From: Bradyrhizobium erythrophlei
Lineage (GTDB): Bacteria; Pseudomonadota; Alphaproteobacteria; Rhizobiales; Xanthobacteraceae
Length of the DNA: 64,000 bases
Direction of reading: 5' to 3'
Assembly (NCBI GenBank): GCA_900129675.1
Contig: FSRD01000001.1
Coordinates: forward strand, 3,461,501-3,525,500
Shown: piece by piece, positions 18,486 to 27,710 of the stretch
How the letters are laid out: each line of letters opens with the position of its first letter
Position numbering within the stretch: position 1 is the first letter of the stretch
Notes under the pieces: generated by a model
What the model was told of the DNA's origin: nothing
Databases searched by the model: none
The model's input: the letters and a program-made list of their open reading frames with translations, nothing else
Position numbers and translations under genes: made by a program

Positions 18486-19547
18486 ATGGGCGCACCTGCC
18501 TCCGATAAGGAAATTCATAGTCCACCCGAGGCGCCAAAAACCGAAGGGGTGAAGCATACGCAAGCCGTGACACGCATTCCCGCCATCATCGTCGGCATTG
18601 TTGCAGTTTTCGTCGTCGGGCTTTCGCTTTTCTATCTCCTGCGGCCCGTGCCCCTGCTGGTGCAGGGCGAGGCCGATGCGACGCGGCTTGACATCGCTGC
18701 GCGTGTCGACGGACGGGTCAAGGAGATACCCGTCGAACGCGGCCAGAACGTTCCCGCAGGCGCGGTCCTTGTGCGGATCGACAATCCCGAGACCGTGGCC
18801 AAGCTCGAGCAGATGAAGGCCGCAAAGGCCGTTGCAGACGCGCAGCTTGCCAACGTCTTGGTCGGGACGCGGGTCGAGACCATTGCCGCGCGTAAGGCGG
18901 AGATGGAGCGCGCGCAAGCGGCGTTGGTGCTGGCGCAGAAGACCTACGAGCGCGTGCGGATTTTGACCGAGCAGGGCAATGCGCCGCAAGCCCGCCTCGA
19001 CCAGGTGACCGACACGCTGCACGAAACCGAGCGGGCGGTCGATCAGGCGACCTCGGCCTACCAGCAGGCGGTCAACGGCTACACCAAGGAAGAGCGGGCG
19101 ATTGCCAGCACCAGCGTCGAAAAGGCCAACGCCGACATCCAGAGCGTTCAATCGATCATCGATCAGCTCGTGGTTTATGCCCCCGTCGCCTCGCAGGTCT
19201 ATCAGCGCAATGTGGAGCCCGGCGAATACGTATCGCCGGGCGTGCCGCTCGTAACCCTGATCGACCTGAAGGACGTCTGGATCCACTTCGATATGCGCGA
19301 GGATCTGGTGAAGGGCTTGAAAGTCGGCGATCGGTTCGACGTGCATATTCCCGCGCTCGATGACCGCCTCGTCACGGTCGAAGTCAAGTTGATTGCGACC
19401 AAGGGCGAATATGCGAGTTGGCGGGCCACGCGTGCCTCCGGCGATTTCGACTTGAGGACGTTTTCGATCCGCGCCTATCCGGTCAAGCCGGTGCCCGAGC
19501 TGCGACCGGGCATGAGTGCCTATCTCGACTGGCGGACACGGCAATGA
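18486..19547 (+). CDS. HlyD-family membrane fusion protein (first of two)
   Basis: This 353-aa periplasmic adaptor is anchored by one N-terminal helix (IPAIIVGIVAVFVVGLSLFYLL). The biotinyl-lipoyl half-motif (RLDIAARVDGRVKEIPVERG), a long alpha-helical hairpin (KAEMERAQAALVLAQKTYER and the matching descending helix) and a beta-barrel region (VDARED-like FDMREDLVKGL) follow the HlyD/EmrA plan. ATG 18486 is preferred to 18474 because GGAG lies 6 nt upstream of it. The stop overlaps the permease start (ATGA). It should connect the inner-membrane permease to an outer-membrane channel that is not encoded here. Confidence 0.9.
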   Translation: MGAPASDKEIHSPPEAPKTEGVKHTQAVTRIPAIIVGIVAVFVVGLSLFYLLRPVPLLVQGEADATRLDIAARVDGRVKEIPVERGQNVPAGAVLVRIDNPETVAKLEQMKAAKAVADAQLANVLVGTRVETIAARKAEMERAQAALVLAQKTYERVRILTEQGNAPQARLDQVTDTLHETERAVDQATSAYQQAVNGYTKEERAIASTSVEKANADIQSVQSIIDQLVVYAPVASQVYQRNVEPGEYVSPGVPLVTLIDLKDVWIHFDMREDLVKGLKVGDRFDVHIPALDDRLVTVEVKLIATKGEYASWRATRASGDFDLRTFSIRAYPVKPVPELRPGMSAYLDWRTRQ

Positions 19548-21874
19548 GTCTGGTATCCAAGCCCGGATTCCTGCTGGTCGCGCAGCGCGAATTCCGCTGG
19601 CTGTTTCGCGACCGCGTGGCGCTGCTGCTGATCTTCGGCGTGCCGCTATTCGCGTTCATCGTCCTCACGACCGTGTTCAGCCACCCCGTCATCCGCGGGC
19701 TTGGCGTCACCGTCGTCGATGAGGACAAATCGGACGCGTCGCGCGCGCTGATGGAATATGTCGCGGCGTCTCCGAGCCTGCATATCGTCGATCGAGCCGG
19801 CACGCTGTCCACGGCCGTTCGGGATATACGGTCGGGAAAAGCAATCTCGGCCATCTATGTCCCGCCGGATTTCGAGCGCGACCTGAAGGCCGAGCGCCGG
19901 CCGCAAATCGTCGGCTTCTATAACCAGCAGTTCCTGACCCCGTCCGGCATTGCATCCTCGGGCCTGAACGATGCGCTGTCCGCTGCGGCAGCCGTGGCCG
20001 CTCCCGCCAAGCGCTCCGCGCCCGCGCCCGCCTCGATCGGAACGATGACTGGGGAGACCATCGCGCTGGTCAATCCACAAAAGAACTATGCGCAGTTCCT
20101 CTTGCGTGCGCTGCTGCCGACCATCATTCACGTCGTGATCACGCTCACCGCAGGCTATTCCGTCGGCTCCGAATTCCGCCGGCGCGATGCGCGGGCCTGG
20201 CTCGAAAGCGCCGGAGGCGATCCGGTCGTGGCACTCGTCGGCAAGCTCGCGCCGCTGTTCGGCATCTTTGTCCTGATCATGCTGGCCGAGCCGTTCGTGC
20301 TGGAGGGCGCGCTGGAGATACCCTTCAGGGGAGACGTGCCGCTGATGATCGCGGCCGGCTGCCTCCTGATCATTGCCTATTTGTCGCTCGGCGCCTTGCT
20401 GCAGCTTCTCGTACGCGACCTCGCGACGGGACTCGGACTTGCCGGCCTCATTGCCTCTCCGGCCTTCGGCTATGCGGGCGTCGGCTTTCCCACAATTGGC
20501 ATGAACACCTTTGCGCAAGTCTGGAGCTCCATCCTGCCGCTGCGCTGGTATATGGTTGTCTTGCTGGGACAAGCCGCGCGGGGATTGCCGGTCTCCGATT
20601 CCGCCGTTCCGTTTGCGGCGCTCGCGGGGCTGGCGGTGCTCTTTGCCGTGCTCGCGTTGCTACGCATGGCGAGCCTCACCCGCTCGGGCTGGTTCGCTAC
20701 GCCGCGACCTGCCGAGCCAGGCGACAGCGACCCCGTGCCGCGCGGCATCGGCGGTGCCTTCGCGGCAGAGTGGCGGCGCGTGCTGGGAACGAGGAGTGCC
20801 TTCAGCCTCTTGTTCCTCGCTCCCCTGGTCTACGGCATTTATTATCCGCAGCCCTATCTGAACCAGATCCTTCGCAAGCTCCCGATCGCGGTCGTCGATA
20901 ATGATCTGAGCGATCTCAGCCGCCAGATCGTCGAGACGCTGGATGCGAGCGGCGCATTGAGCGTCGTTGTTCGCGCGCGTACGCTGGCCGAGGCGCGCGC
21001 TGCCATTGATCGCGGAGGGGCCTTTGCCGCCGTCGACATTCCCCCCGGCACCGAGCGCGACGTGCTCAAGGGCATCACCGCGCACATCCCGATCTACGCC
21101 GACGCCACCTATCTGTTCGTCTACAGGTCGACCGCGAGCGGTGTCGCCACTGCGATCGGCGCATTGACCTCCGATCTCGTTTCACGAGGCGCGCGCTCCG
21201 ACGGAAGCCTCGTCAAGGCTAAACTGGCGAGCATGAGTCCGGGCGACGTTTTGCTGCAGCCGATCTACAACCCCGTCGGCGGCTATGCGAGCTACGTCGT
21301 CCCGGCTGCGTTCATCCTGATCCTGCAGCAGACCCTTCTGATCGGCTCGGCCATGCTGACCAGAGGGGCGGTGGCGAAAGGCGGCGGCGCCTTCGCCGGC
21401 GTGCTCGGCCGCGGCGCCGCCCATCTGACCATTTACCTGCCGGCGGTTGCGCTCTATCTAATCGTGCTGCCGCGCATCTACGGCTTCTCGACGCTCGGGC
21501 ATCTCCCGCAACTCTTCGCGCTCGCTGGCGTCTTTTTGCTGGCGACGAGCTTCATGGGCCAGGCGGTCGGAGCCTGGTTCACGCGGCCGGAGAACGCGAC
21601 CATCCTGCTGCTGGCAACCAGCCTGCCTCAGTTCTTCATGGCCGGCTTCGCCTGGCCGCGCGAGGCCATTCCCGACATCGCGCTTGCGTTCGGCCGGCTT
21701 TTCCCCGCCGACTCCGCCATCGATGGCATCGTGCGCATCAACCAGCTCGGGGCCAGCCTCTGGGAGGTCGCGCATGATTGGTTAGGCCTGTGGTGTCTGG
21801 CGGTCGGTTATTTCGTTCTCGCCGTGATCTCGGCGTTTGCGATTCAGAGAGGACAGAGACATGCCAAAGGCTAG
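19544..21874 (+). CDS. ABC-2 type permease, tandem-duplicated double-length protein
   Basis: This 776-aa inner-membrane protein is made of two consecutive ABC-2/YhhJ-type permease units. Each has an N-terminal helix, a large periplasmic domain and about five helices. Parallel features are VTVVDEDKSDASRALMEYV and VAVVDNDLSDLSRQIVETL, which begin the two periplasmic domains. IPLRGD-like IPFRGDVPLMIAAG and the late FMAGFAWPREAIPDIALAFG also fit the family. The start is fixed by a 4-bp overlap with the preceding HlyD gene, and the end overlaps the next HlyD gene by 14 bp. No ATP-binding domain is present in the protein or operon, so an ATPase must come from elsewhere or be absent. Confidence 0.9.
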   Translation: MSLVSKPGFLLVAQREFRWLFRDRVALLLIFGVPLFAFIVLTTVFSHPVIRGLGVTVVDEDKSDASRALMEYVAASPSLHIVDRAGTLSTAVRDIRSGKAISAIYVPPDFERDLKAERRPQIVGFYNQQFLTPSGIASSGLNDALSAAAAVAAPAKRSAPAPASIGTMTGETIALVNPQKNYAQFLLRALLPTIIHVVITLTAGYSVGSEFRRRDARAWLESAGGDPVVALVGKLAPLFGIFVLIMLAEPFVLEGALEIPFRGDVPLMIAAGCLLIIAYLSLGALLQLLVRDLATGLGLAGLIASPAFGYAGVGFPTIGMNTFAQVWSSILPLRWYMVVLLGQAARGLPVSDSAVPFAALAGLAVLFAVLALLRMASLTRSGWFATPRPAEPGDSDPVPRGIGGAFAAEWRRVLGTRSAFSLLFLAPLVYGIYYPQPYLNQILRKLPIAVVDNDLSDLSRQIVETLDASGALSVVVRARTLAEARAAIDRGGAFAAVDIPPGTERDVLKGITAHIPIYADATYLFVYRSTASGVATAIGALTSDLVSRGARSDGSLVKAKLASMSPGDVLLQPIYNPVGGYASYVVPAAFILILQQTLLIGSAMLTRGAVAKGGGAFAGVLGRGAAHLTIYLPAVALYLIVLPRIYGFSTLGHLPQLFALAGVFLLATSFMGQAVGAWFTRPENATILLLATSLPQFFMAGFAWPREAIPDIALAFGRLFPADSAIDGIVRINQLGASLWEVAHDWLGLWCLAVGYFVLAVISAFAIQRGQRHAKG

Positions 21875-22832
21875 GCGCGCCGCCATCATTGCCATCGCAG
21901 TCGTGCTTGCCGCGGGTGCCGTGATCTACTTCGCGCGCCGCCCCGAACAACCGGGCGCCATCATTGGCGTCGTACGCTCGACGGAAGTCAGGGTCGAGCC
22001 GGAGGTGAACGGCCAGCTCGTCTCGATTGCGGTCGAGAAAGGCGCCCATGTGCGCGCCGGCGACGTGCTGGCAAAGCTCTCCGCGGTGGAGCTGACGGCG
22101 CAGGTGGACCAGGCGCGCGCCGCGCTGACCTCGGCAACCGCGAACCGCAACAATGTCTATGCCGGCGTCCGCCGTGAACAGGTCGATTCGCTGAAGGCCG
22201 CAATCTCCAAAGCCAACGCCCGTCTCGAATATGTGCAGCTCCAGCTCACAAGGACCAGCACGCTGGCGCAGCAGAACTTTGAGTCCCAGCAGGCATTGGA
22301 TCAGGCCACCAACGACGTCGCCAGCGCACGTGCAGACGTGGCGGAGGCCCAGGCGAATTACGCTGCGGCGGTCGCGGGTCCGACGCACGAAGAGCGTGCG
22401 ATCTCCGACACACAGGTGCAGGCCGCAGCGGCGGCGGTCACGGTGCTCGAGCGTCGCCTTGACAAGATGACCTTGCGTGCTCCCGTCGACGGTGTCGTCA
22501 GCGTCATCGCCGCGGAAGTCGGCGAGAACGTTCGCCCAGGCCAGCCGATCCTGATGGTCGAGGCGGCGGGCGAGCAATGGCTCTCGTTCAATGCGCGCGA
22601 GGACCATCTCGGCGGCCTTGCGATCGGAAAAACGGTGAATGTGCTGCGGAACGGCGCCAATGCGGCGATCAAAGCCGTCGTCACCGAGTTGCGGCCGCTC
22701 GGCACCTTCGCCACCTGGCAGGCCGAGCGGGTGATCGGCGATCACGACCGCAACACGCTGCGCTTGCGGCTCGACCCGCAGGGAGACTTGGCAGCGCTCG
22801 AGCCGGGCATGACGGTCTGGATCGAACATTGA
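21861..22832 (+). CDS. HlyD/EmrA-family membrane fusion protein (second of two)
   Basis: This 323-aa adaptor has an N-terminal anchor (AAIIAIAVVLAAGAVIYF), the lipoyl motif VRVEPEVNGQLVSIAVEKGA, a coiled hairpin around VDQARAALTSATANRNNV, a second lipoyl half (LRAPVDGVVSVIAAEVGENV) and the barrel (WLSFNAREDHLGGL). ATG 21861 follows AGAGAGGA by about 8 nt. It overlaps the permease end, so all three proteins are made together. Two distinct adaptors flanking one permease suggest that the two halves of the double permease may each use their own adaptor. Confidence 0.9.
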   Translation: MPKARRAAIIAIAVVLAAGAVIYFARRPEQPGAIIGVVRSTEVRVEPEVNGQLVSIAVEKGAHVRAGDVLAKLSAVELTAQVDQARAALTSATANRNNVYAGVRREQVDSLKAAISKANARLEYVQLQLTRTSTLAQQNFESQQALDQATNDVASARADVAEAQANYAAAVAGPTHEERAISDTQVQAAAAAVTVLERRLDKMTLRAPVDGVVSVIAAEVGENVRPGQPILMVEAAGEQWLSFNAREDHLGGLAIGKTVNVLRNGANAAIKAVVTELRPLGTFATWQAERVIGDHDRNTLRLRLDPQGDLAALEPGMTVWIEH

Positions 22833-22877
22833 CAACGAGCAAGCGCTGGAGCCGCGCCGTCAGTTCAGGGTCGAGTA

Positions 22878-23135
22878 ATGGACGCTTCGGTCATTTCCGC
22901 TTTGGCTGCATTGGCTGGCACAGCCGTTGGAGGTTTGACGAGCGTGCTCGCAAATTGGCTCAGTCCTCGAATCCAGGTTCGCGCCCAGTGGCTCCAGCAC
23001 GAGAAGAATCGCCGGCAAATTCTTTATCGGGATTTCATCGAGGAGGCCAGCAAGTGCTACACATGCACGAAAGCCCGTGAAATCTGGCTTTCCGACGATT
23101 TTTCCCGCCCGCTTGCCTCAAGAGCGTCATTTTGA
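22878..23135 (+). pseudogene. Small membrane-anchored hypothetical, probably truncated
   Basis: The frame begins MDASVISALAALAGTAVGG with a short hydrophobic helix and a charged helix (HEKNRRQILYRDFIEEASKC). The start resembles a conserved rhizobial hypothetical of about 150-190 aa, recalled from memory and not searched. After KCYTCTKARE the sequence looks random and stops at 85 aa, so this copy seems to be cut short. Function unknown. Confidence 0.45.
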
Positions 23136-23269
23136 ACAGGGGCGCTGTGAGGCGTCTTTTTAGGTCCCCGCTCCGCGCTCCCGCGGCCGATCGAGTCCTT
23201 GCTAGAAATAACCCGCATCTGTACGGTGCGTCGCAGAAAAGTTGATTTTCCGTAAATGGATCAGCTAAA

Positions 23270-24316
23270 ATGACCGCAATTCAGGGCGTGGTGTCGGAAG
23301 AAGGTGCGGACCGGAAAATGCCACCCGGAGTACTTTTTGATGGCCCGGTGGTCGACGCCAAGTTTCGCGATTCCTATATCGCGTTCGGCATTATGATCGC
23401 AGGTTCGATCGCGTCGCTGGTCTGGGCATTCACGCAAGGCATCGGCTGGGTGGAGATTTCGGTCTTCGCCGGCATGTTCGCGCTGAGCACGGTCGGCATC
23501 GGCTTCATGCATCGCTACTTCGTCCACCGCAGCTTCCGCTGCGGTCCAGTGATGCGGACGCTGCTCGCCGCGATCGCCACGATGGCGGTGCAGGGCTCGG
23601 TGCTCAAATGGGTCTCCAATCATCGCCGGCACCATCTTCACTCCGACAAGCCCGGCGATGTCCACAGCCCTCACTATGACGGCGTCGGTAACCGCCATGT
23701 CAGCTTCGTCAAGGGGATGTTGCATGCGCAGGGCGGCTGGGTGTGGGACCAGGCCACCACCGATGCAGAATACTACGCCAAGGATATTCTGGCCGACCCG
23801 ATCGCCATGTTCTTCACCAGGACACGCTGGTACTGGTACGCGATGTCGGCGGTGTTCATTCCGGGTGCCCTCGGCTACGCGCTTGGCGGCGCGCACGCGA
23901 TGATCGGCTGCGTATTGTTCTCCGGCCTGTTCCGCAGCTACGTCATGACTATGGCCACCTCGCTGGTCAATTCGGTCTGCCATAGCGACGGTCGCTACGG
24001 TTACCGCCGCTTCGAACTCGATGATGGCACGACCAACGAGTTGGTGACCACGATCCTCACCTTCGGTGAAGGACTGCACAACAACCATCATCGGTTTCCG
24101 CGGGACGCCTACCTTTCGCACGCTTGGTACGAGATCGACATCAATGGCCTGATTATTCGGGGGCTTGGGAAACTCGGGCTCGTTCACGACATTTTCGCGG
24201 CCGGCGCGCGTCGACGGTCCCGACTGCCAGATACGCAGCACGGCGGCCTTGGGGCCGTCGCCATCCAGAACCCATTCGACCGCGTCGCCGAAGACCCGCG
24301 CTCGTCCGAAAGGTAG
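23270..24316 (+). CDS. Acyl-CoA desaturase (membrane di-iron fatty-acid desaturase)
   Basis: This 348-aa integral membrane enzyme would introduce a delta-9-type double bond into fatty acyl chains. The three histidine boxes that bind the di-iron centre are intact: HRYFVH at 81-86, HRRHH at 118-122 and HNNHH at 270-274. About four transmembrane helices surround them (for example FGIMIAGSIASLVWAF and VEISVFAGMFALSTVGIGF). Length and box spacing fit bacterial stearoyl-CoA desaturases. It is monocistronic, and no ferredoxin or reductase gene lies nearby. A membrane-fluidity role is likely. Confidence 0.93.
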   Translation: MTAIQGVVSEEGADRKMPPGVLFDGPVVDAKFRDSYIAFGIMIAGSIASLVWAFTQGIGWVEISVFAGMFALSTVGIGFMHRYFVHRSFRCGPVMRTLLAAIATMAVQGSVLKWVSNHRRHHLHSDKPGDVHSPHYDGVGNRHVSFVKGMLHAQGGWVWDQATTDAEYYAKDILADPIAMFFTRTRWYWYAMSAVFIPGALGYALGGAHAMIGCVLFSGLFRSYVMTMATSLVNSVCHSDGRYGYRRFELDDGTTNELVTTILTFGEGLHNNHHRFPRDAYLSHAWYEIDINGLIIRGLGKLGLVHDIFAAGARRRSRLPDTQHGGLGAVAIQNPFDRVAEDPRSSER

Positions 24317-24565
24317 ACTTGCCCGCTATTCCCGGAAGCCGGACCCCTCGCTCCCAGGTTCGGACGGCGGAAAACGTTCAATACCAGATCCGGAAGCTAT
24401 GGTCGGAAGCACGAAGGGAGACATTCGCCCGCGGATACCTGGCCAACGGCATGCTGATCGCAGCCGCCTTGGCGTTGGGTTTCCCCACCCGGCCCACCGA
24501 TCCGGATTCTCCAAACGCGTATTTCAACATCAGCTTGAAGCTTTCGACAGCACACTGTGGGGCCA

Positions 24566-24683
24566 CTTTGAAAACGACTCGGCTATCCCATTGATTTTAC
24601 ACGACGCCGCATTTTGAAAACGACTCGGTTTTGACTTTAAGAACGACTCGATCCTCCCGTTTTTCGCTTTGAAAACGACTCGG
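24566..24683 (+). repeat. Four direct repeats of CTTTGAAAACGACTCGG
   Basis: Copies lie at 24566-24582 (exact), 24612-24628 (one change), 24635-24651 (CTTTAAGAACGACTCGA) and 24667-24683 (exact), with start-to-start spacings of 46, 23 and 32 bp. Clustered, variably spaced direct copies resemble the multiple transposase-binding sites at the ends of IS21-family elements. No transposase gene adjoins them, so this would be a solo end left after deletion. The family assignment is inference. Confidence 0.6.
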
Positions 24684-24788
24684 TCTCCCAAACCATTCAA
24701 AATGCAGCAGGAATCGGCGCGATTTTTTCCGAGAGAGCCGGCCGTATTGAACGGCCTGCTCGCAGGCTGTTTTGGCCTCGAACCGCCG

Positions 24789-25013
24789 TCAGACCAGGTG
24801 GTAGTCCTGCCCCAGCGTGAAGCTGGAAAGCTGCACCCCGCTCAGGAGCAGGTTTGCCTGGTGCGACGAATCCCAAACGATGTGGACCGTGGTGTCGCCG
24901 TTGGCCTGTGACAGGACGGTAGGGTCCGGATCTCCCGCGATGCGGGCGATGTCGAGCGCATCCAGGCCGTGCTCCGCAGATGGATTTGTCCGGCTGCTCG
25001 GAAGAAATTGCAA
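24789..25013 (-). pseudogene. C-terminal fragment of a large repetitive secreted/calcium-binding-type protein
   Basis: The 74-codon frame ends with LLLSGVQLSSFTLGQDYHLV, preceded by GLDALDIARIAGDPDP and DTTVHIVWDSSHQ. This beta-strand pattern is what one sees at the C-terminus of RTX/cadherin-like type I secreted proteins. The upstream bulk of such a protein is missing. Identification is from pattern only. Confidence 0.4.
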
Positions 25014-25240
25014 CCCCCAGAAAGGCTTGGGGAAAGCGTTTCGTTTTCGGTGGGAAGCTAAGGTTTCTTCGTGCGGGCGCCGTCAACAAATGTTGCCGCG
25101 GCGGCGTCGTTACGTGTGTACCTCGCCAGAAGTGGGGAAAACGTTCGACGCCGAATTGACGTTTCTGGATCGGCCGCCGTCTTCGCTTCGATGGCGATCA
25201 AGCACCCCTGCGATGGACTTTCCCAGGTCCGCAGCCCGAC

Positions 25241-25642
25241 ATGACGATTGAAACTGAATCCAAGGAACGGATCCTGGAAGAGGTCAAGAGCCTCATTCTG
25301 AAGTACTTCGAACTTATGTATACGAACGACCTCGATCTCTTCGGTAGGGTCTTCGACAAGAAGGCGCAACTCTACACTCTTTCCAAGGGCGAAACTCTGG
25401 TGAGGACCGCAGACGCCTACCGAAAAATCTTGAGCGAACGCACACCACCCAAGGAGCAGGGGGCGCGCGAAGAGAACGAGGTCTTTCAGATCGATCTTGC
25501 CTCCGAAACGCAAGCGTTTGCCAAGGTCAAGGTCAGGATCAACGACAACGTCTTTATCGATTACCTGACGCTGCTCCGTCTCGACGGTGGGTGGAGGATC
25601 GCCTCGAAGACCTATCATCGCGTCACGAGTGCCGCAGCATAG
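25241..25642 (+). CDS. NTF2-like / putative lumazine-binding family protein
   Basis: This 133-aa protein has the NTF2-like (SnoaL, Lumazine_bd_2) layout: an N-terminal helix (ILEEVKSLILKYFELMYTND), a LDLFGRVFDKKAQL strand-turn, and a final YLTLLRLDGGWRIASKTYHRV strand pair. Such small alpha+beta cones bind or isomerise small hydrophobic molecules, and substrates differ widely. There is no signal peptide and no operon partner. Confidence 0.8.
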   Translation: MTIETESKERILEEVKSLILKYFELMYTNDLDLFGRVFDKKAQLYTLSKGETLVRTADAYRKILSERTPPKEQGAREENEVFQIDLASETQAFAKVKVRINDNVFIDYLTLLRLDGGWRIASKTYHRVTSAAA

Positions 25643-25681
25643 CCCCCGCAAGGAAACTGCCGCGCCGCGCTACAGCTTGAG

Positions 25682-26068
25682 ATGGTCGAAGCTAGTAACG
25701 CTCCTCATATCCCCTTATTTTACTGGGCTATTGCTATGTGGTGGATTTCCATGCTGCTGGTGCTCGGCGTCTGGCGCTATCTGATCTGCAGCGTGCCGCT
25801 TGCTTATGACCCGCTTTATTGGGGCGGCGTATTCCCGTTGGGCATGTATTCCGTCTCTACATACCACGTGGCAAAGATCATGGCGGCGCCGTTCCTGCTG
25901 CCGCTGTCACAACTGTTCATGGTCGCGGCCGTTCTCACCTGGGCGGCGACCTTCGCCGGATGGCGGCACAAGGCGAGAGGTAGAGCGCTGAGGGTGATCG
26001 TGGGTGCATGGAGGTTGGGGCGGCGCGCCCCCAAAAACAGGTTCGCCAGGAGCTCGCGTGGCAGATGA
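25682..26068 (+). pseudogene. TehA/SLAC1-family (TDT) transporter, C-terminal fragment
   Basis: The frame contains VWRYLICSVPLAYDPLYWGG, VFPLGMYSVSTYHVAKIM and a final hydrophobic LFMVAAVLTWAATFAG. This is the last third of tellurite-resistance/C4-dicarboxylate (TDT) channels, which normally have ten helices and about 330 aa. The first seven helices are missing and the tail after WRHK is unrelated basic sequence. Non-functional. Confidence 0.72.
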
Positions 26069-26069
26069 T

Positions 26070-27710
26070 TTAGGCGCCTGGCGGTCGGAAATCCGCGGCG
26101 ATGAAGTGTGTGACCATGGGCTCCGCGTCGGCATTGAACTCGCGGATGGCATCCTGAACGCCCCGATCGGCGTTGGTGACGCGCTGGTGTTGTCTGAGAT
26201 GCTCGAGCCAGGACGCCAACATGAACGTTTCCATAAACCGTCCGGTCCGCGCCGCGTCCTCGAAGACGTCCCATGAATAGGCGCCGTCGCGGCGCCGTTG
26301 CTGCTCCAGGTTCCTGATGGCAGCGAGAAAGGCGCCACGTCGCTCCGGAGCGACTTGGTACTCGACGGTGACCAACACCGGGCCGCGATCGGCATCCGCA
26401 TCGACTGCGAGAAGAGGTGCTGGCCACTGCATCGAAGGCGCAAGATCCACTCCCGCGCCCGACTGAAGCTTCCAGCCCCAGGTTAGCGCGATCCCGATGA
26501 TGGCGCCCGCAGCGGCCGCGAAATGCGCCGTCGGCAATCCCAGGCCCGAGGCCAGTTGGCCCCAAAGGGTGCTGCCGGCGGTCATCGCGCCGAAGAACAC
26601 GGTGACGAACATGGCCAATCCGCGACCGCGAACCCAATCCGGCAGAGAGACCTGGACCGAGACGTTGAGACTCGCGAGAACTGCGATCCATGAGATGCCG
26701 GCGAGGACGCAGGCTGCGATCCCGAGCGCGGATTGATGCGCGATGCCGAGCAGGAAAAGGCTGATTGCGGTTCCCAGCGTGCCGCCGGCGACCAGTCGGT
26801 CGGGGCCCAGTGCAGCTTTCATCGCCGGTAGCGTGAAGGCGCCGATCACCGCGCCGACGCCGATCGCGCCGAGCAGGATGCCGTAAAGTTCGGGCCCGCC
26901 CGCGATCTGGTCGCGCGCGACCAGAGGGAGCAGCGCCCAGTACGCGCTCGCGAACAAGAAGAACGCAGCCGCCCTGATAAGCGTGGCGCGCAGATTTGCA
27001 TTGTACCGCGCGTGTCGGAAGCCAATCACCATGGCACCGAGCAATCTTTCCGGAGGGAGGCGGGATCCCTGTTGGGACGGAGGCGTCCACCAAAGCAATG
27101 CGCCGATCACGGCGAAATTGCTCAACGCGTTGATCCAGAACGGCGCAGCGATGCCCCAAGCGCCGATGATGATGCCACCCAGCGCCGGCCCGATCGCCCG
27201 GCTGATGTTAACGCCCACTCCGTTGCTGGCTACCGCCGCGGCCAGATCCGGCTTGGGGACGAGCTGAGGCACGACGGATTGCCACGCAGGGGCCGTGAAA
27301 GCCGCTCCCGCCCCGAGCAGAAAGGTGAACAGGAGGAGGATGGTCGGATCGACCAGATTTAGCCGGACCAGGACCGCGCTCGCGAACGCGACGGCTGTGA
27401 GGGCGATCTCGCAGCCGATCAGGAAGCGCCTTTTGTCGACGATGTCGGCCAATGCGCCGGCGGGTAGCGCGAACAGGAACATGGGGAGACTGCTCGCGAC
27501 TTGCACCAGCGAAACGATTGACGGGTCGGGATTGAGACTCGTCATCAGCCAGCCGGACGCCGCGTTGTACATCCAGGTGCCGATGTTGGCGACGACGGTA
27601 GCGGTCCAGACTACCGTGAAGGTCGCATGACGGAAGGCGATCAAGGGTGAGGCGCGTCCGTCGACGGCAACCGGACCGGGTTTGTCATCGCGATTGGTCA
27701 TACTTCTCAA
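26070..27710 (-). CDS. MFS exporter of the enterobactin-exporter-like MFS_3 family
   Basis: This 546-aa protein has about twelve transmembrane helices and the MFS A-motif-like GALADIVDKRRFL after helix 2. The N-terminal FRHATFTVVWTATVVANIGTW is typical of MFS_3. A soluble C-terminal domain of about 110 residues (VLVTVEYQVAPERRGAFLAA onward, with DAARTGRFMETFMLASWLEH) resembles antibiotic-biosynthesis-monooxygenase folds often attached to this family. It is the last gene of a leftward operon: its start overlaps the YoaK-like gene's stop by 4 bp. It probably exports a small organic compound; substrate unknown. Confidence 0.9.
   Translation of the reverse strand: MRSMTNRDDKPGPVAVDGRASPLIAFRHATFTVVWTATVVANIGTWMYNAASGWLMTSLNPDPSIVSLVQVASSLPMFLFALPAGALADIVDKRRFLIGCEIALTAVAFASAVLVRLNLVDPTILLLFTFLLGAGAAFTAPAWQSVVPQLVPKPDLAAAVASNGVGVNISRAIGPALGGIIIGAWGIAAPFWINALSNFAVIGALLWWTPPSQQGSRLPPERLLGAMVIGFRHARYNANLRATLIRAAAFFLFASAYWALLPLVARDQIAGGPELYGILLGAIGVGAVIGAFTLPAMKAALGPDRLVAGGTLGTAISLFLLGIAHQSALGIAACVLAGISWIAVLASLNVSVQVSLPDWVRGRGLAMFVTVFFGAMTAGSTLWGQLASGLGLPTAHFAAAAGAIIGIALTWGWKLQSGAGVDLAPSMQWPAPLLAVDADADRGPVLVTVEYQVAPERRGAFLAAIRNLEQQRRRDGAYSWDVFEDAARTGRFMETFMLASWLEHLRQHQRVTNADRGVQDAIREFNADAEPMVTHFIAADFRPPGA

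Larger units (their letters stand above)
24317..25240. other. Intergenic decay zone with repeats and fragments
   Basis: This is over 900 bp without an intact gene. It holds a possible hypothetical-protein scrap on the plus strand at about 24395-24590 (YLANGMLIAAALALGF, SPNAYFNIS), the four direct repeats at 24566-24683, and the beta-rich C-terminal fragment at 24789-25013. Confidence 0.5.

Noticed and set aside
24566..24683. CRISPR array
   Set aside because: Only four 17-bp repeats with spacings of 46, 23 and 32 bp; spacers are too short and uneven and no cas gene is near.
25816..27159. A 447-codon minus-strand frame overlapping the MFS gene
   Set aside because: Arg/Gly/His-rich with no hydrophobic segments; the overlapping frame is a clear 12-helix transporter.
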